64,000 nt of DNA, from positions 682,001 through 746,000 of the forward strand of contig NZ_SPQZ01000002.1 in assembly GCF_004570845.1 (NCBI RefSeq), written 5' to 3'. The position numbers were made by a program, and so were the translations under genes. Below are positions 26,105-34,396 of the stretch, in pieces (positions within the stretch are counted from its first letter, which is position 1; every line of letters starts with the position of its first letter). The stretch is from Orlajensenia leifsoniae. Lineage in GTDB: Bacteria > Actinomycetota > Actinomycetes > Actinomycetales > Microbacteriaceae. A model generated the notes under the pieces. That model searched no databases, was not told the DNA's origin, and saw nothing but the letters and a program-made list of their open reading frames with translations.

Positions 26105-27591
26105 CGCACGACGTCCGCTGTCGATCCCGAGGTGAACGAGAACTCCGCGTCGGCGATGGCCTCGACCACGTGCTGGTCGTGGGTGACGGCGACGACCGCC
26201 GTGCCCTCGTCGAGCAGTTCCGCCAGCAGCGCCATCAACTCGGCCCACGTGTTCGCGTCCTGGCCGAAGGTGGGCTCGTCGAGCACGAGCAGCTGCGGCG
26301 CCGTCGCGAGCACGGTGGCGACCGAGAGCCGCCGCTTCTCCCCGCCCGAGAGTGTGAAGGGGTTCGCCTCGGCGAGGCGGCTCAACCTGAGGCGCTCGAG
26401 CAGCGCGTCGGCCCGGGCTGCAGCCGCGGCCGCATCGACGCGCAGTGCGTGCGGTCCCACGAGCAGTTCGGCCCGAACCGTCGGCGCGAGGAACTGGTGT
26501 TCCGGGTCCTGGAACACCGTGCCGATGCGCGGCAGCAGCTCGCGGCTGCGCCAGCGGTGGGGCGACGGGTCGAGGCCGCCCGCGAGCAGCGGGGACGCAC
26601 GCACAGCACCAGAGACCGGCGCGAGGAGGCCGGCGATGGTGAGTGCCGTCGTCGACTTGCCGGAGCCGTTCGCGCCCGTGAGTGCGAGGGCACGCCCGGC
26701 GGCGATGTCGAAGCTGATGCGGCTGGCCGCGATCTCCGGACGGCGGGCTGCGAACGGCGTGCGCCCCACGGCCAGGTCGTCGACGGAGAGAACGGATGCC
26801 GCGAGCCCGTGCTCGCGCCGACGCACCGGAGCCCGCGGTGGCCAGCCCGGAACCCACACCCCGGCGGCGGCGAGACGCTCGCCCTGCGCCGTGAGCACGG
26901 CGTCGGGCGGGCCGTCGGCCAGCAGCCCGCCGGCCGGATCGAGAACGATGACGCGATCGACGACGGGGAGCCAGACGTCGACACGGTGCTCCACCACGAT
27001 GAGGGTCGCTCCCGATCGCGCGATCGACCCGGTGACGGCGTCCCGAACCTCACGTACCCCGTCGGGGTCGAGGTTTGCGGTCGGCTCGTCGAGCAGCACG
27101 AGGCCAGGGCGCATCGCGAGCACGCCGGCGAGGGCGAGCCGTTGCTTCTGCCCACCCGACAGTGCGGACGTCGGCGCATCGAGCGGCAGATCGAGACCGA
27201 CCCACTCGAGGGCCTCGCCGACGCGCTGCCAGATCTCGTCGCGAGGAACCCCGAGGTTCTCGCAGCCGAAGGCGACGTCGTCGCCGATGCGGGCCAGGAC
27301 CAGCTGCGAGTCCGGATCCTGCAGCACGAGGCCGGCTCGGCCACGCCGATCCCGCGGGTCGGCGCCGTCGATGGCGAGCCGACCGACCTCCTCACCCTCG
27401 TCGTCGCCTCCGAGAACCCCGGCCAGGGCCGCCAGGAGGGTGCTCTTGCCCGCGCCCGACGGACCGAGCAGGAGCACCCGCTCCCCCGGCTCGATCACGA
27501 GGTCGAGCCCGGAGACGGCGTGCGAGCGGCGACCGGCGTGCCGCCAGCCCCACCCGTCCGCCGTCACGCGGGCGCCGGATGCGCCGCTCAC
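26101..27591 (-). CDS. ECF transporter double ATPase (EcfA-EcfA' fusion, YkoD-like)
   Basis: A 496-residue fusion of two ABC ATPases powering the ECF importer. The first module has Walker A GPSGAGKST, signature ALSGGQKQRL and Walker B LVLLDEP; the second has GANGSGKST, TLSGGEKRRL and LLVLDEP. Module linkage at about residues 230-270 is a loop without extra domains. The ATG overlaps the S-component stop by 4 bases and its own end overlaps ecfT by 4, giving tight translational coupling across the operon. Confidence 0.96.
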   Translation of the reverse strand: MSGASGARVTADGWGWRHAGRRSHAVSGLDLVIEPGERVLLLGPSGAGKSTLLAALAGVLGGDDEGEEVGRLAIDGADPRDRRGRAGLVLQDPDSQLVLARIGDDVAFGCENLGVPRDEIWQRVGEALEWVGLDLPLDAPTSALSGGQKQRLALAGVLAMRPGLVLLDEPTANLDPDGVREVRDAVTGSIARSGATLIVVEHRVDVWLPVVDRVIVLDPAGGLLADGPPDAVLTAQGERLAAAGVWVPGWPPRAPVRRREHGLAASVLSVDDLAVGRTPFAARRPEIAASRISFDIAAGRALALTGANGSGKSTTALTIAGLLAPVSGAVRASPLLAGGLDPSPHRWRSRELLPRIGTVFQDPEHQFLAPTVRAELLVGPHALRVDAAAAAARADALLERLRLSRLAEANPFTLSGGEKRRLSVATVLATAPQLLVLDEPTFGQDANTWAELMALLAELLDEGTAVVAVTHDQHVVEAIADAEFSFTSGSTADVVR

Positions 27592-28253
27592 AGGGAGGCG
27601 GCATCCGTTTCGACTGAACGCGTCTCACGGCCGGCGGCGAATCGACTCAGAGCACCCGTACGGGCGAGTCCGCGCATCGCGAGCCACGAGAGGAGACCGG
27701 CGAGGACCACGCCCGAGACGATCGCCGAGACCAGGTAGACGACCTTGTACTGCAGCTCGAGGGCCGCGTAGCTGGTGAAGGTCGTGTCGAGGAGACCGAC
27801 GGCCACTCCGGCACCGGCGCCGGCCAGCAGCGCCACGCCCAGGTTGAAGCTGCGGTACAGGAAGATCGCGAACACGATCTCGGCTCCGAGGCCTTCGACG
27901 AGGCCCCAGATGAGCGTGGAGAAGCCCCACTGCGTTCCGATGATCATGGAGACGACGGCCGCCACGAGCTCGGTGCAGATCGCCGCGCCCGGTTTGCGGA
28001 TGACGAGCCCACCGAGCACTCCGGCGAAGAGCCAGCCACCGGCGAGCAGGCCCTCGAGGCCAGGCGTGAAGGCGAGCACGCTCGAGAGCGGAGTCCACGC
28101 GAGACCCCAGGCCCAGAAGATGACGCCGGACGCCACGCCGATGACGCTGGCGACGACGATGTCGACGACCCTCCAGCGGAAGCGCCCGGATCGGGACGTG
28201 CGGGTCGACCGCGTCGAATCGACGTCGGAGATGGTGCTGTTCGTGTTCTGCAC
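27588..28253 (-). CDS. ECF transporter S component, YkoE family (thiamine/HMP uptake)
   Basis: A 221-residue substrate-binding membrane protein with about six helices after a basic N-terminus. The VVDIVVASVIGVASGVIFWAWG opening, GTQWGFSTLIWGLVEGLGAEIVFA and the closing helices fit YkoE-type S components, which take up thiamine or its pyrimidine precursor HMP. A TPP riboswitch directly upstream supports this specificity. I chose GTG 28253 because AAAGGG lies about 8 bases upstream; the alternative in-frame GTG at 28289 lies closer to the riboswitch. First gene of a four-gene operon. Confidence 0.9.
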   Translation of the reverse strand: MQNTNSTISDVDSTRSTRTSRSGRFRWRVVDIVVASVIGVASGVIFWAWGLAWTPLSSVLAFTPGLEGLLAGGWLFAGVLGGLVIRKPGAAICTELVAAVVSMIIGTQWGFSTLIWGLVEGLGAEIVFAIFLYRSFNLGVALLAGAGAGVAVGLLDTTFTSYAALELQYKVVYLVSAIVSGVVLAGLLSWLAMRGLARTGALSRFAAGRETRSVETDAASL

Positions 28254-28305
28254 TGTCGTGCCCTTTCGCTGAAGCGGAAAAGAGGGCACGGGAAAAGAGA
28301 TGGTC

Positions 28306-28396
28306 TGCCTCCCTGCGCTGGCATGATCCAGATCAGGTTCGACGGTCGAAGGTTGAGAACCTTCCTCTCAGCCCGGCATACCGGACTCCCGTGTTC
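28306..28396 (-). ncRNA. TPP riboswitch (THI element)
   Basis: Read on the minus strand this segment contains the invariant TPP-aptamer pieces: CGGGAGTCC ... CCGGGCTGAGA, then the variable stem-loop GGAAGGTTCTCAACCTTC. The pyrophosphate/pyrimidine core GAACCTGATCTGGAT...ATGCCAGCG and the closing CAGGGAGG follow. It lies about 50 bases upstream of the YkoE-type start, so thiamine pyrophosphate should turn down the transporter operon, probably by blocking translation initiation or by early termination. Confidence 0.96.
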
Positions 28397-28473
28397 GAGA
28401 CCGAGTCTAGACCCACCCGCGCTGCGATGACGTCACGCGGGAAGCACGTGACGCATCGCGAGGGAGGAACCGG

Positions 28474-28830
28474 TCAGTGCTTGAGGGCGCGGATGATCCG
28501 GCGCAGCGCCCACCCGGTCACGGCGACGAAGGGCACACCGACCGTGAGCAGGGCGATCGTGTTCGGCTCGAAGCGGGTGCTGCTCCCCCGGCTGATGTAG
28601 GCGCCGATCGGGATGGAGTATCCGCCACCGCCGCCGCCGGACCCGACCCCCTTGAGGTTGGCGACCTTGGAGTCGCCTGTCGCCTCATCGATGCTGCCAC
28701 CGCCGAAGCCGTACCAGACGATGGCCACGGGGACGATGGTCGAGCCTCCGAGTTCGACGGGAGACCCGTAGGCCGCCTGCACCCCGAAGTCCTTGGCCGA
28801 ATCAGCGAGCTGTGCAACAAGGTTGGTCAT
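28474..28830 (-). CDS. GerW/YtfJ-like small protein
   Basis: A 118-residue protein resembling the Spore_YtfJ (GerW) family: AYGSPVELGGSTIVPVAIVWYGFGGGS, a glycine run (GVGSGGGGGGYSIPIGAYI) and a C-terminal hydrophobic helix (TIALLTVGVPFVAVTGW). In Bacillus this family is linked to spore germination. The organism suggested here does not form endospores, so the role must differ. The ATG has TAGCGT 6 bases upstream (minus strand). The 77 bases up to the riboswitch hold nothing recognised. Confidence 0.78.
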   Translation of the reverse strand: MTNLVAQLADSAKDFGVQAAYGSPVELGGSTIVPVAIVWYGFGGGSIDEATGDSKVANLKGVGSGGGGGGYSIPIGAYISRGSSTRFEPNTIALLTVGVPFVAVTGWALRRIIRALKH

Positions 28831-28836
28831 GGTTTC

Positions 28837-28842
28837 ACGCTA
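28837..28842 (-). promoter_or_regulatory. Leaderless-type -10 box TAGCGT
   Basis: TAGCGT (minus strand) ends 6 bases before the ATG at 28830. Confidence 0.5.
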
Positions 28843-28895
28843 CCCCGCAGTCCCCCGCCGCGATAGGGCGACGACGGGAATCCGCGCAGTGCCGC

Positions 28896-30119
28896 TCAGG
28901 ATTGCTTCTTGGGGCGGAGCAACGCTGCCGGCCGAATGCTGCCCTTGCCGAACCGCGCGGCCACCTCGTCGATGGTGGTCTCGGCGTCGCGCCAGTCCTC
29001 ATCGGGATCCCAGAGGCTGAGGCCTGAGCCGCTCTCCCCCAGCTGCTCGACGCGCACTCCGATGAGACGGATGCGCTTGCCTGCGGCACCCAACGCGTGC
29101 CACGCGGCTGTGGCCTCCTCGTAGATGCGCCGGCCGACGTCGGTCGGCTCGGCGAGGGTGCGCGACTTGGTCACCGTGCTGAAATCTGTGTAGCGCAGCT
29201 TCAGCACCACGGTGCGCGCCACCAGCCCGGCCGCACGCAGGCGGGCGGCTGCGTCGTCTGCCTGATGCAGCATCGCGCGACGGATCTCCGCCTCGTCGGT
29301 GACGTCGTAGCTGAAGGTGACCTCGCGCCCGATGCTCTTCTCCTCGCGCTGGGTCGACACCGAGCGCGGGTCGATCCCGTTGGCCAACGAGTGCAGCTTG
29401 GCCGCGAGTGCCTCGCCCAGCGTCGAACGCAGCACGTCGTACGGGGTGTCTGCGACGTCTCCGACCGTCGCCAGGCCGAGGCGGCGCAGCGACTCCTCCG
29501 TGGTCGGTCCGACTCCCCACAGGGCGCCGACGGAGAGCGGGCGCAGGAACGCCTGCGTCTCGGCCACCGGAACAACCAGCATGCCGTCGGGCTTGGCCCG
29601 GCTCGACGCGACCTTGGCGACGTACTTCGTGCCGGCGACGCCGACAGAGCAGGTGAGGCCGGTCTCGGCCTCGACCCGCCTCCGGATCATCTGGGCGATC
29701 TCGCTCGGCGAGCCGTGCACGCGGCGTGCCCCGGCGACGTCGAGGAAGGCCTCGTCGATCGAGAGGGGCTCGACCAACGGGGTGGCGTCCTCGAAGATGG
29801 CCAGAACCTGCTTGGAGTATTTCGAGTACAGGTCGTAGCTGCCGGGCAGCACTGTGGCGTTCGGGCAGCGCCGGAGGGCGAGCGACATGGGCATCGCCGA
29901 GTTCACGCCGTACCGGCGGGCCTCGTAGTTGGCCGCGGACACCACCGACCGCGGGCCGATGCCGCCGCCGACGATGACGGGTGTTCCCCGCAGCTCCGGC
30001 CGGCTGAGCAGCTCGACGGACGCGAAGAAGGCGTCCATGTCGACGTGCAGGATCGTCGCGCCGGTGTCGTCGACAGGCGTCGTGTTCACCTGCCGGGAAC
30101 GGCCGTCCTGCTTGCTCAT
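28896..30119 (-). CDS. dinB: DNA polymerase IV (Y family)
   Basis: A 407-residue translesion DNA polymerase. Catalytic motifs are ILHVDMDAFFASVELL (metal-binding Asp) and EPLSIDEAFLDVAGAR (second acidic pair), with the thumb helix-hairpin-helix GVGPTTEESLRRLGLATVGD and a little-finger domain. It copies past DNA lesions at the cost of fidelity. ATG 30119 is adopted; a GTG immediately before it (30122) is the alternative, and TACTCT just upstream could serve either. The extreme C-terminus (LLRPKKQS) lacks an obvious long clamp-binding motif. No LexA-box-like palindrome was recognised upstream. Confidence 0.96.
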   Translation of the reverse strand: MSKQDGRSRQVNTTPVDDTGATILHVDMDAFFASVELLSRPELRGTPVIVGGGIGPRSVVSAANYEARRYGVNSAMPMSLALRRCPNATVLPGSYDLYSKYSKQVLAIFEDATPLVEPLSIDEAFLDVAGARRVHGSPSEIAQMIRRRVEAETGLTCSVGVAGTKYVAKVASSRAKPDGMLVVPVAETQAFLRPLSVGALWGVGPTTEESLRRLGLATVGDVADTPYDVLRSTLGEALAAKLHSLANGIDPRSVSTQREEKSIGREVTFSYDVTDEAEIRRAMLHQADDAAARLRAAGLVARTVVLKLRYTDFSTVTKSRTLAEPTDVGRRIYEEATAAWHALGAAGKRIRLIGVRVEQLGESGSGLSLWDPDEDWRDAETTIDEVAARFGKGSIRPAALLRPKKQS

Positions 30120-30189
30120 CACTCACGAGAGTAGCCGCAGTGGCTGACACTTCCGGCCGTCGGGCTGCGGATGCCGCCGGTGACGCGGG

Positions 30190-30816
30190 TCAGAACCCGA
30201 AGTCGCCCCCGCCGAAGTCCCCGCCGCCGAAATCGCCGCCGCCGCCGTCCCAGCCACCGGCGCCGTCGGCGCTCGTCGAGCCTCCGGCATCCGTCGCCCC
30301 GCCGGAATCGCTCGAACCTCCGTCAGCGGCCGTCGCATCCGTGCCGCCGAAGTCGGGCAGGAAGGCGTCGGCGATGGCCGAACCGATGACGAAGCCGGCC
30401 ACGGTTCCGAGCATCGTGCTCGCGAAGTTGCCGCCGAACATGCCACCGCCCGGGCGCTGCGAGAAGGTGCGCTCGATGGAGCCCGGAGAGCGCAGCTCCG
30501 ACCGCGTCGCCGACCGCGCCAGCGAGTCGGGAGAGTCGGACTGCGGTGCCTCACCGGGCGCCGCGGAGGCACTCAGCTCCTGGAACACCTGGGCCCGCTG
30601 CGCCGGAGTGAGCTTCGCGAAGGCCTCGGCATGGGCCTGCTCGATGGTCTCGGGCGGAGCCGTGCGGAGCAGGTAGCGGTAGCGCTCGATGGCGATCTCG
30701 TCGGCCGAGCGGGCAGGCCCGCCCGCTGGCGCAGCCTGGGCGCCCGGCGCGTACGTCGGGCGCTGCTGCGGCGTGTTCGATGCCGTGTTGCCGGTCAGCC
30801 AGTCGAGGAAGCCCAT
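30190..30816 (-). CDS. Conserved actinobacterial hypothetical with Gly-Asp-Phe-rich C-terminus
   Basis: A 208-residue protein of unknown function. After MGFLDWLTG and a Pro/Ala linker comes a conserved helical segment, DEIAIERYRYLLRTAPPETIEQAHAEAF, then LARSATRSELRSPGSIERTF. A glycine-zipper-like hydrophobic stretch (residues about 132-150, NFASTMLGTVAGFVIGSAIADAF) and a low-complexity tail with FGGGD repeated three times follow. Homologues are often mislabelled cation-transporting ATPase, but there is no ATPase motif. ATG 30816. The 197 bases upstream contain a repetitive palindrome. Confidence 0.75.
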   Translation of the reverse strand: MGFLDWLTGNTASNTPQQRPTYAPGAQAAPAGGPARSADEIAIERYRYLLRTAPPETIEQAHAEAFAKLTPAQRAQVFQELSASAAPGEAPQSDSPDSLARSATRSELRSPGSIERTFSQRPGGGMFGGNFASTMLGTVAGFVIGSAIADAFLPDFGGTDATAADGGSSDSGGATDAGGSTSADGAGGWDGGGGDFGGGDFGGGDFGF

Positions 30817-30910
30817 GATGCTCGTTCCGTTCGTGAGGAGTGGAGCTCCAGCCTACGGATGCCGGGCTGCGAGATGGCTGTCACTTCAGCGATCGTTCCG
30901 AACCGGCACC

Positions 30911-31004
30911 CCCGCCGGTCGCTGAGGCCCGGGCGCAGCCCGCGGCCGAAGCGATAATGCGGCTGGTGCTTCGGGCGGTCGCTGCGCTCGGCCCTCACCG
31001 AGCG
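30911..31004. repeat. Intergenic palindromic repeat, copy A (after gatB)
   Basis: The left arm (from 30911, CGGTCGCTGAGGCCCGGGCG through CCGCGGCCGAAGCG) and right arm (30968-31004, GCTTCGGGCGG through GGCCCTCACCGAGCG) are imperfectly complementary. The element lies 9 bases beyond the gatB stop. It shares both arms with copies B-D. Confidence 0.8.
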
Positions 31005-31013
31005 ATAAGCGCG

Positions 31014-32531
31014 CTAGACCTGCTGCGCCCGCTCCAGCACGAGCTCGCGCACGCGGGCGGCATCCGCCTGGCCCTTCATGGCCTTCATGACGGCCCCGAT
31101 GACCGCTCCGGCCGCCTGCACCTTGCCGTCGCGGATCTTCGCGAGCACGTCGGGCTGGCCGAGCAGTGCCTCGTCGATGGCGGCGATGAGCGCACCGTCG
31201 TCGGAGACGACGGCGAGCCCGCGGGCGTCGACGACCTCCTGCGGAGTGCCCTCACCGGCGATGACGCCCTCGAGCACCTGGCGGGCCAGGCGGTCGGTGA
31301 GCGTGCCGGCGTCGACCAGGTTGGCCAGCGCTGCGACATCGGCCGGAGACACCAGGCTCGCGGCATCCGCGTCGGAGGTGTTGGCGATGCGGGCGATCTC
31401 GCCGGTCCACCACTTGCGCGCGGCGGCCGGAGTGGCGCCGGCGGCCACGGTCTCGGTGATCTCGGTGAGGAGACCGGCGTTGTTGATGTCCTGGAACTCC
31501 AGGTCGGTGAAGCCCCACTCGGCCTTCAGCCGGCGGCGTCGGGCAGCCGGAGGCTCCGGCAGGGCCGAGCGCAGCTCCTCGATCAGCTCGGCCGACGGAA
31601 CGACGGGCAGCAGGTCGGGCTCGGGGAAGTAGCGGTAGTCGTCGGCGTCGCTCTTCGGGCGTCCGGCGCTGGTCTCGCCGGTGTCCTCGTGCCAGTGCCG
31701 CGTCTCCTGCGTGATGCTGCCACCCTTCGCGAGGATGGCCGCCTGGCGCTGGATCTCGTAGCGCACGGCGCGCTCGACCGAGCGCAGCGAGTTGACGTTC
31801 TTCGTCTCGGTGCGGGTTCCGAGCGGGGCGACGGGCTCGCCGGCCGCAGCGCGCGGGCGCAGCGAGACGTTGGCGTCGCAGCGCAGGTTGCCGCGCTCCA
31901 TCTTGGCGTCGGAAATGCCCAGCGACACGACGATGTCGCGGATGGTCGAGACGTAGGCCTTGGCCAGCTCGGGCGAGCTGTGCTCGGCACCGTAGATGGG
32001 CTTGGTCACGATCTCGACCAGCGGAACGCCGGCGCGGTTGTAGTCGACGAGCGAGTACTCGGCACCCTGGATGCGTCCGGTGGACCCACCGACGTGAGTC
32101 AGCTTCCCGGCGTCCTCCTCCATGTGCGCGCGCTCGATCGGCACGCTCACGATGGAGCCGTCGGAGAGCTCGACGTCGACGGATCCCTCGAAGGCGATGG
32201 GCTCGTCGAACTGCGAGATCTGGTAGTTCTTCGGGGTGTCCGGGTAGAAGTAGTTCTTGCGCGCGAAGCGGCTCGACGGCGCGATCTCGCACCCGAGCGC
32301 GAGACCGAGGCTGATCGAGTACCGCACGGCCTGCGCGTTGACGACGGGCAGCGAGCCCGGCAGGCCGAGGCAGGTCGGGGTGATGTTCGTGTTGGGCTCG
32401 GAGCCGAACACGTTCGGCGCATCCGAGAACATCTTGGTCTTGGTGTTGAGCTCGACGTGCACCTCGAAGCCCATGACGGGCTCGAACAGTTCGAGTGCCT
32501 TGTCGAAGTCCATCAGTTCTGCGCGGGCCAT
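31014..32531 (-). CDS. gatB: Asp/Glu-tRNA amidotransferase subunit B
   Basis: A 505-residue GatB, the tRNA-binding kinase subunit of the GatCAB complex that converts Glu-tRNA(Gln) and Asp-tRNA(Asn) to the amidated forms. The cradle domain shows [18 protein letters not shown], the [12 protein letters not shown] motif and EEDAGKLTH; the DYNRAGVPL and SLRPRG-like regions follow, with a C-terminal helical/YqeY-like tail (residues about 360-505). ATG 32531 shares one base with the gatA stop (TGATG), so translation is coupled. Confidence 0.97.
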   Translation of the reverse strand: MARAELMDFDKALELFEPVMGFEVHVELNTKTKMFSDAPNVFGSEPNTNITPTCLGLPGSLPVVNAQAVRYSISLGLALGCEIAPSSRFARKNYFYPDTPKNYQISQFDEPIAFEGSVDVELSDGSIVSVPIERAHMEEDAGKLTHVGGSTGRIQGAEYSLVDYNRAGVPLVEIVTKPIYGAEHSSPELAKAYVSTIRDIVVSLGISDAKMERGNLRCDANVSLRPRAAAGEPVAPLGTRTETKNVNSLRSVERAVRYEIQRQAAILAKGGSITQETRHWHEDTGETSAGRPKSDADDYRYFPEPDLLPVVPSAELIEELRSALPEPPAARRRRLKAEWGFTDLEFQDINNAGLLTEITETVAAGATPAAARKWWTGEIARIANTSDADAASLVSPADVAALANLVDAGTLTDRLARQVLEGVIAGEGTPQEVVDARGLAVVSDDGALIAAIDEALLGQPDVLAKIRDGKVQAAGAVIGAVMKAMKGQADAARVRELVLERAQQV

Positions 32532-34060
32532 CAGCGGGCACCTTCCTGGGCGGCGATGAGCTGGGTGAGGTCGGGAGCCTGATCGAGCAGGCGACCGCCC
32601 CATTCGGCCTCGAGGAGCTTCTCGAGCGCTCCGCCGACGGTGTAGAGACGCTCGTCGGCCCGGGCCGGAGCGACGAACTGGATGCCGACCGGCAGGCCGT
32701 CCTCGGCGGCAAGGCCCGCGGGCAGCGAGATGCCGGGAACGCCCGCGAGGTTGGCCGGGATGGTGGCGATGTCGTTGAGGTACATGGCCATCGGGTCGTC
32801 GGACTTCTCGCCGAGCTTGAACGCCGTGGTGGGCGCCGTGGGCGAGGCGACCACGTCGACCTGCGCGAACGCGGCGTTGAAGTCGCGCTGCACGAGGGTG
32901 CGCACCTTCTGGGCGCTGCCGTAGTAGGCGTCGTAGTACCCGGCCGACAGCGCGTAGGTGCCGAGGATGATGCGACGCTTCACCTCGGCGCCGAAGCCGG
33001 CCTCGCGAGTGGCGGCCATCACGTCTTCGACCGTGCCGCCGCCCTCGGGCGTGACCCGCAGGCCGAAGCGCACGGAGTCGAACTTGGCCAGGTTGCTGGA
33101 GGCCTCGGCGGGCATGATCAGGTAGTACGCCGAGATGGCGTACTCGAAGTTCGGCGTGTTGACCTCGACGATCTCGGCACCGGCCTTCTCGAGCAGCGCG
33201 AGCGACTCGTGGAACCGGTCGAGGACGCCCTGCTGGAAGCCCTCGCCGTCGAGCTGGCGGATGACGCCGATGCGCATTCCGGAGACGTCGGCGGTGCGCA
33301 CGGCCTCGGCCATCGACGGCCAGCGGTCGCGCAGCGACGTCGAATCGTGGTGGTCGTGCTTGCCGATGATGTCGTGCAGCAGAGCGGAGTCGAGCACGGT
33401 GCGGCTGACGGGACCGATCTGGTCGAGCGACGACGCCATGGCGATGGCACCGTAGCGGCTGACGGCGCCGTACGTCGGCTTGACGCCGACGGTTCCGGTG
33501 ACGTGCGCGGGCTGGCGGATGCTGCCGCCGGTGTCGCTGCCGAGCGCGATGGGCGCCTCGAAGGCCGCGACGGCCGCGGCCGAGCCACCGCCGGAGCCAC
33601 CGGGGATGCGGTCGAGCGCCCACGGGTTGTGGGTCGGCCCGTAGGCGGAGTGCTCGGTGCTGGAGCCCATCGCGAACTCGTCCATGTTGGTCTTGCCGAT
33701 GGGGATGAGCCCGGCCTCGCGCACGAGGCGCACCGAGGTGGCGTCGTAGGGCGGAACCCAGCCCTCGAGGATGCGGGACCCGGCCGTCGTGGGCATGTCG
33801 GTGGTGACCAGCACGTCCTTGACGGCGATGGGGACACCGGCGAGGGGTCCGAGCTTCTCGCCCGATCCGCGGCGACGGTCGATGTCGCGGGCCGCGGTGA
33901 GAGCGGCATCCGTCGCCACGTGCAGGAAGGCGTTCACGCCGCCGTCGACGGCGGCGATGCGGTCGAGCGAGGCCTGCGTGGCCTCGACGGCGCTGATCTC
34001 GTGCGCGGCGAGGCGCTCCCCGAGCTCGGAGGCGCTCAGGCGGATGATGTCGTCGCTCAC
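32531..34060 (-). CDS. gatA: Asp/Glu-tRNA amidotransferase subunit A
   Basis: A 509-residue amidase-signature enzyme that releases ammonia from glutamine for tRNA amidation. The catalytic Lys lies in [12 protein letters not shown], and the cis-Ser and nucleophilic Ser in the amidase signature [15 protein letters not shown] and [12 protein letters not shown]. The second Ser of the common GGSSGGS is Gly here, which I recall as normal for actinobacterial GatA. Start GTG/ATG at 34060 overlaps gatC by 4 bases. Part of the gatC-gatA-gatB operon. Confidence 0.97.
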   Translation of the reverse strand: MSDDIIRLSASELGERLAAHEISAVEATQASLDRIAAVDGGVNAFLHVATDAALTAARDIDRRRGSGEKLGPLAGVPIAVKDVLVTTDMPTTAGSRILEGWVPPYDATSVRLVREAGLIPIGKTNMDEFAMGSSTEHSAYGPTHNPWALDRIPGGSGGGSAAAVAAFEAPIALGSDTGGSIRQPAHVTGTVGVKPTYGAVSRYGAIAMASSLDQIGPVSRTVLDSALLHDIIGKHDHHDSTSLRDRWPSMAEAVRTADVSGMRIGVIRQLDGEGFQQGVLDRFHESLALLEKAGAEIVEVNTPNFEYAISAYYLIMPAEASSNLAKFDSVRFGLRVTPEGGGTVEDVMAATREAGFGAEVKRRIILGTYALSAGYYDAYYGSAQKVRTLVQRDFNAAFAQVDVVASPTAPTTAFKLGEKSDDPMAMYLNDIATIPANLAGVPGISLPAGLAAEDGLPVGIQFVAPARADERLYTVGGALEKLLEAEWGGRLLDQAPDLTQLIAAQEGAR

Positions 34061-34356
34061 TGCTCCTCCCCCAGGATCGCCGAGACGCGGAAGCGCGAAC
34101 CGTCGTGGTCGGGAGCGCCAGCGAGGGCCTGCTCCACCGTGAGGGTCTCACCGACGACGTCGTCGCGGAAGACGTTCTCGAGCGGGATCGGGTGGCTCGT
34201 GGCCGGCACGTCGGGCGTGGCGACCTCGGTCACCTTGGCGACGGAGTCGACGATCTGGTCGAGTTCCGCGGTGAGGGTCGCGATCTCTTCTGGGCTGAGG
34301 TCGATGCGTGCGAGATTCGCGATGTGCGCGACCTGCTCGGCACTGATTCCGGACAT
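34057..34356 (-). CDS. gatC: Asp/Glu-tRNA amidotransferase subunit C
   Basis: A 99-residue GatC, the small belt-like subunit that stabilises GatA-GatB. The helices [22 protein letters not shown] and [27 protein letters not shown] are standard for the family. ATG 34356 has CGGAG upstream and starts the amidotransferase operon. It lies 40 bases after the phosphoesterase gene; a TAGAAT sequence at 34394-34399 (minus strand) overlaps that gene's stop and could be its -10 element. Confidence 0.95.
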   Translation of the reverse strand: MSGISAEQVAHIANLARIDLSPEEIATLTAELDQIVDSVAKVTEVATPDVPATSHPIPLENVFRDDVVGETLTVEQALAGAPDHDGSRFRVSAILGEEQ

Positions 34357-34396
34357 GGGTCTCCGTCGGATCGTGGCGTGTGGGTACTGATCGATT

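Noticed and set aside
32531-34060. Missing catalytic serine in GatA
   Set aside because: Only the second Ser of GGSSGGS is replaced by Gly; the cis-Ser and nucleophile SDTGGS are present, and this variant is common in actinobacteria.
31014-34151. Apparent 1,045-residue fusion through GatA
   Set aside because: Only residues from [16 protein letters not shown] onward are GatB; the rest is an out-of-frame reading of gatA.
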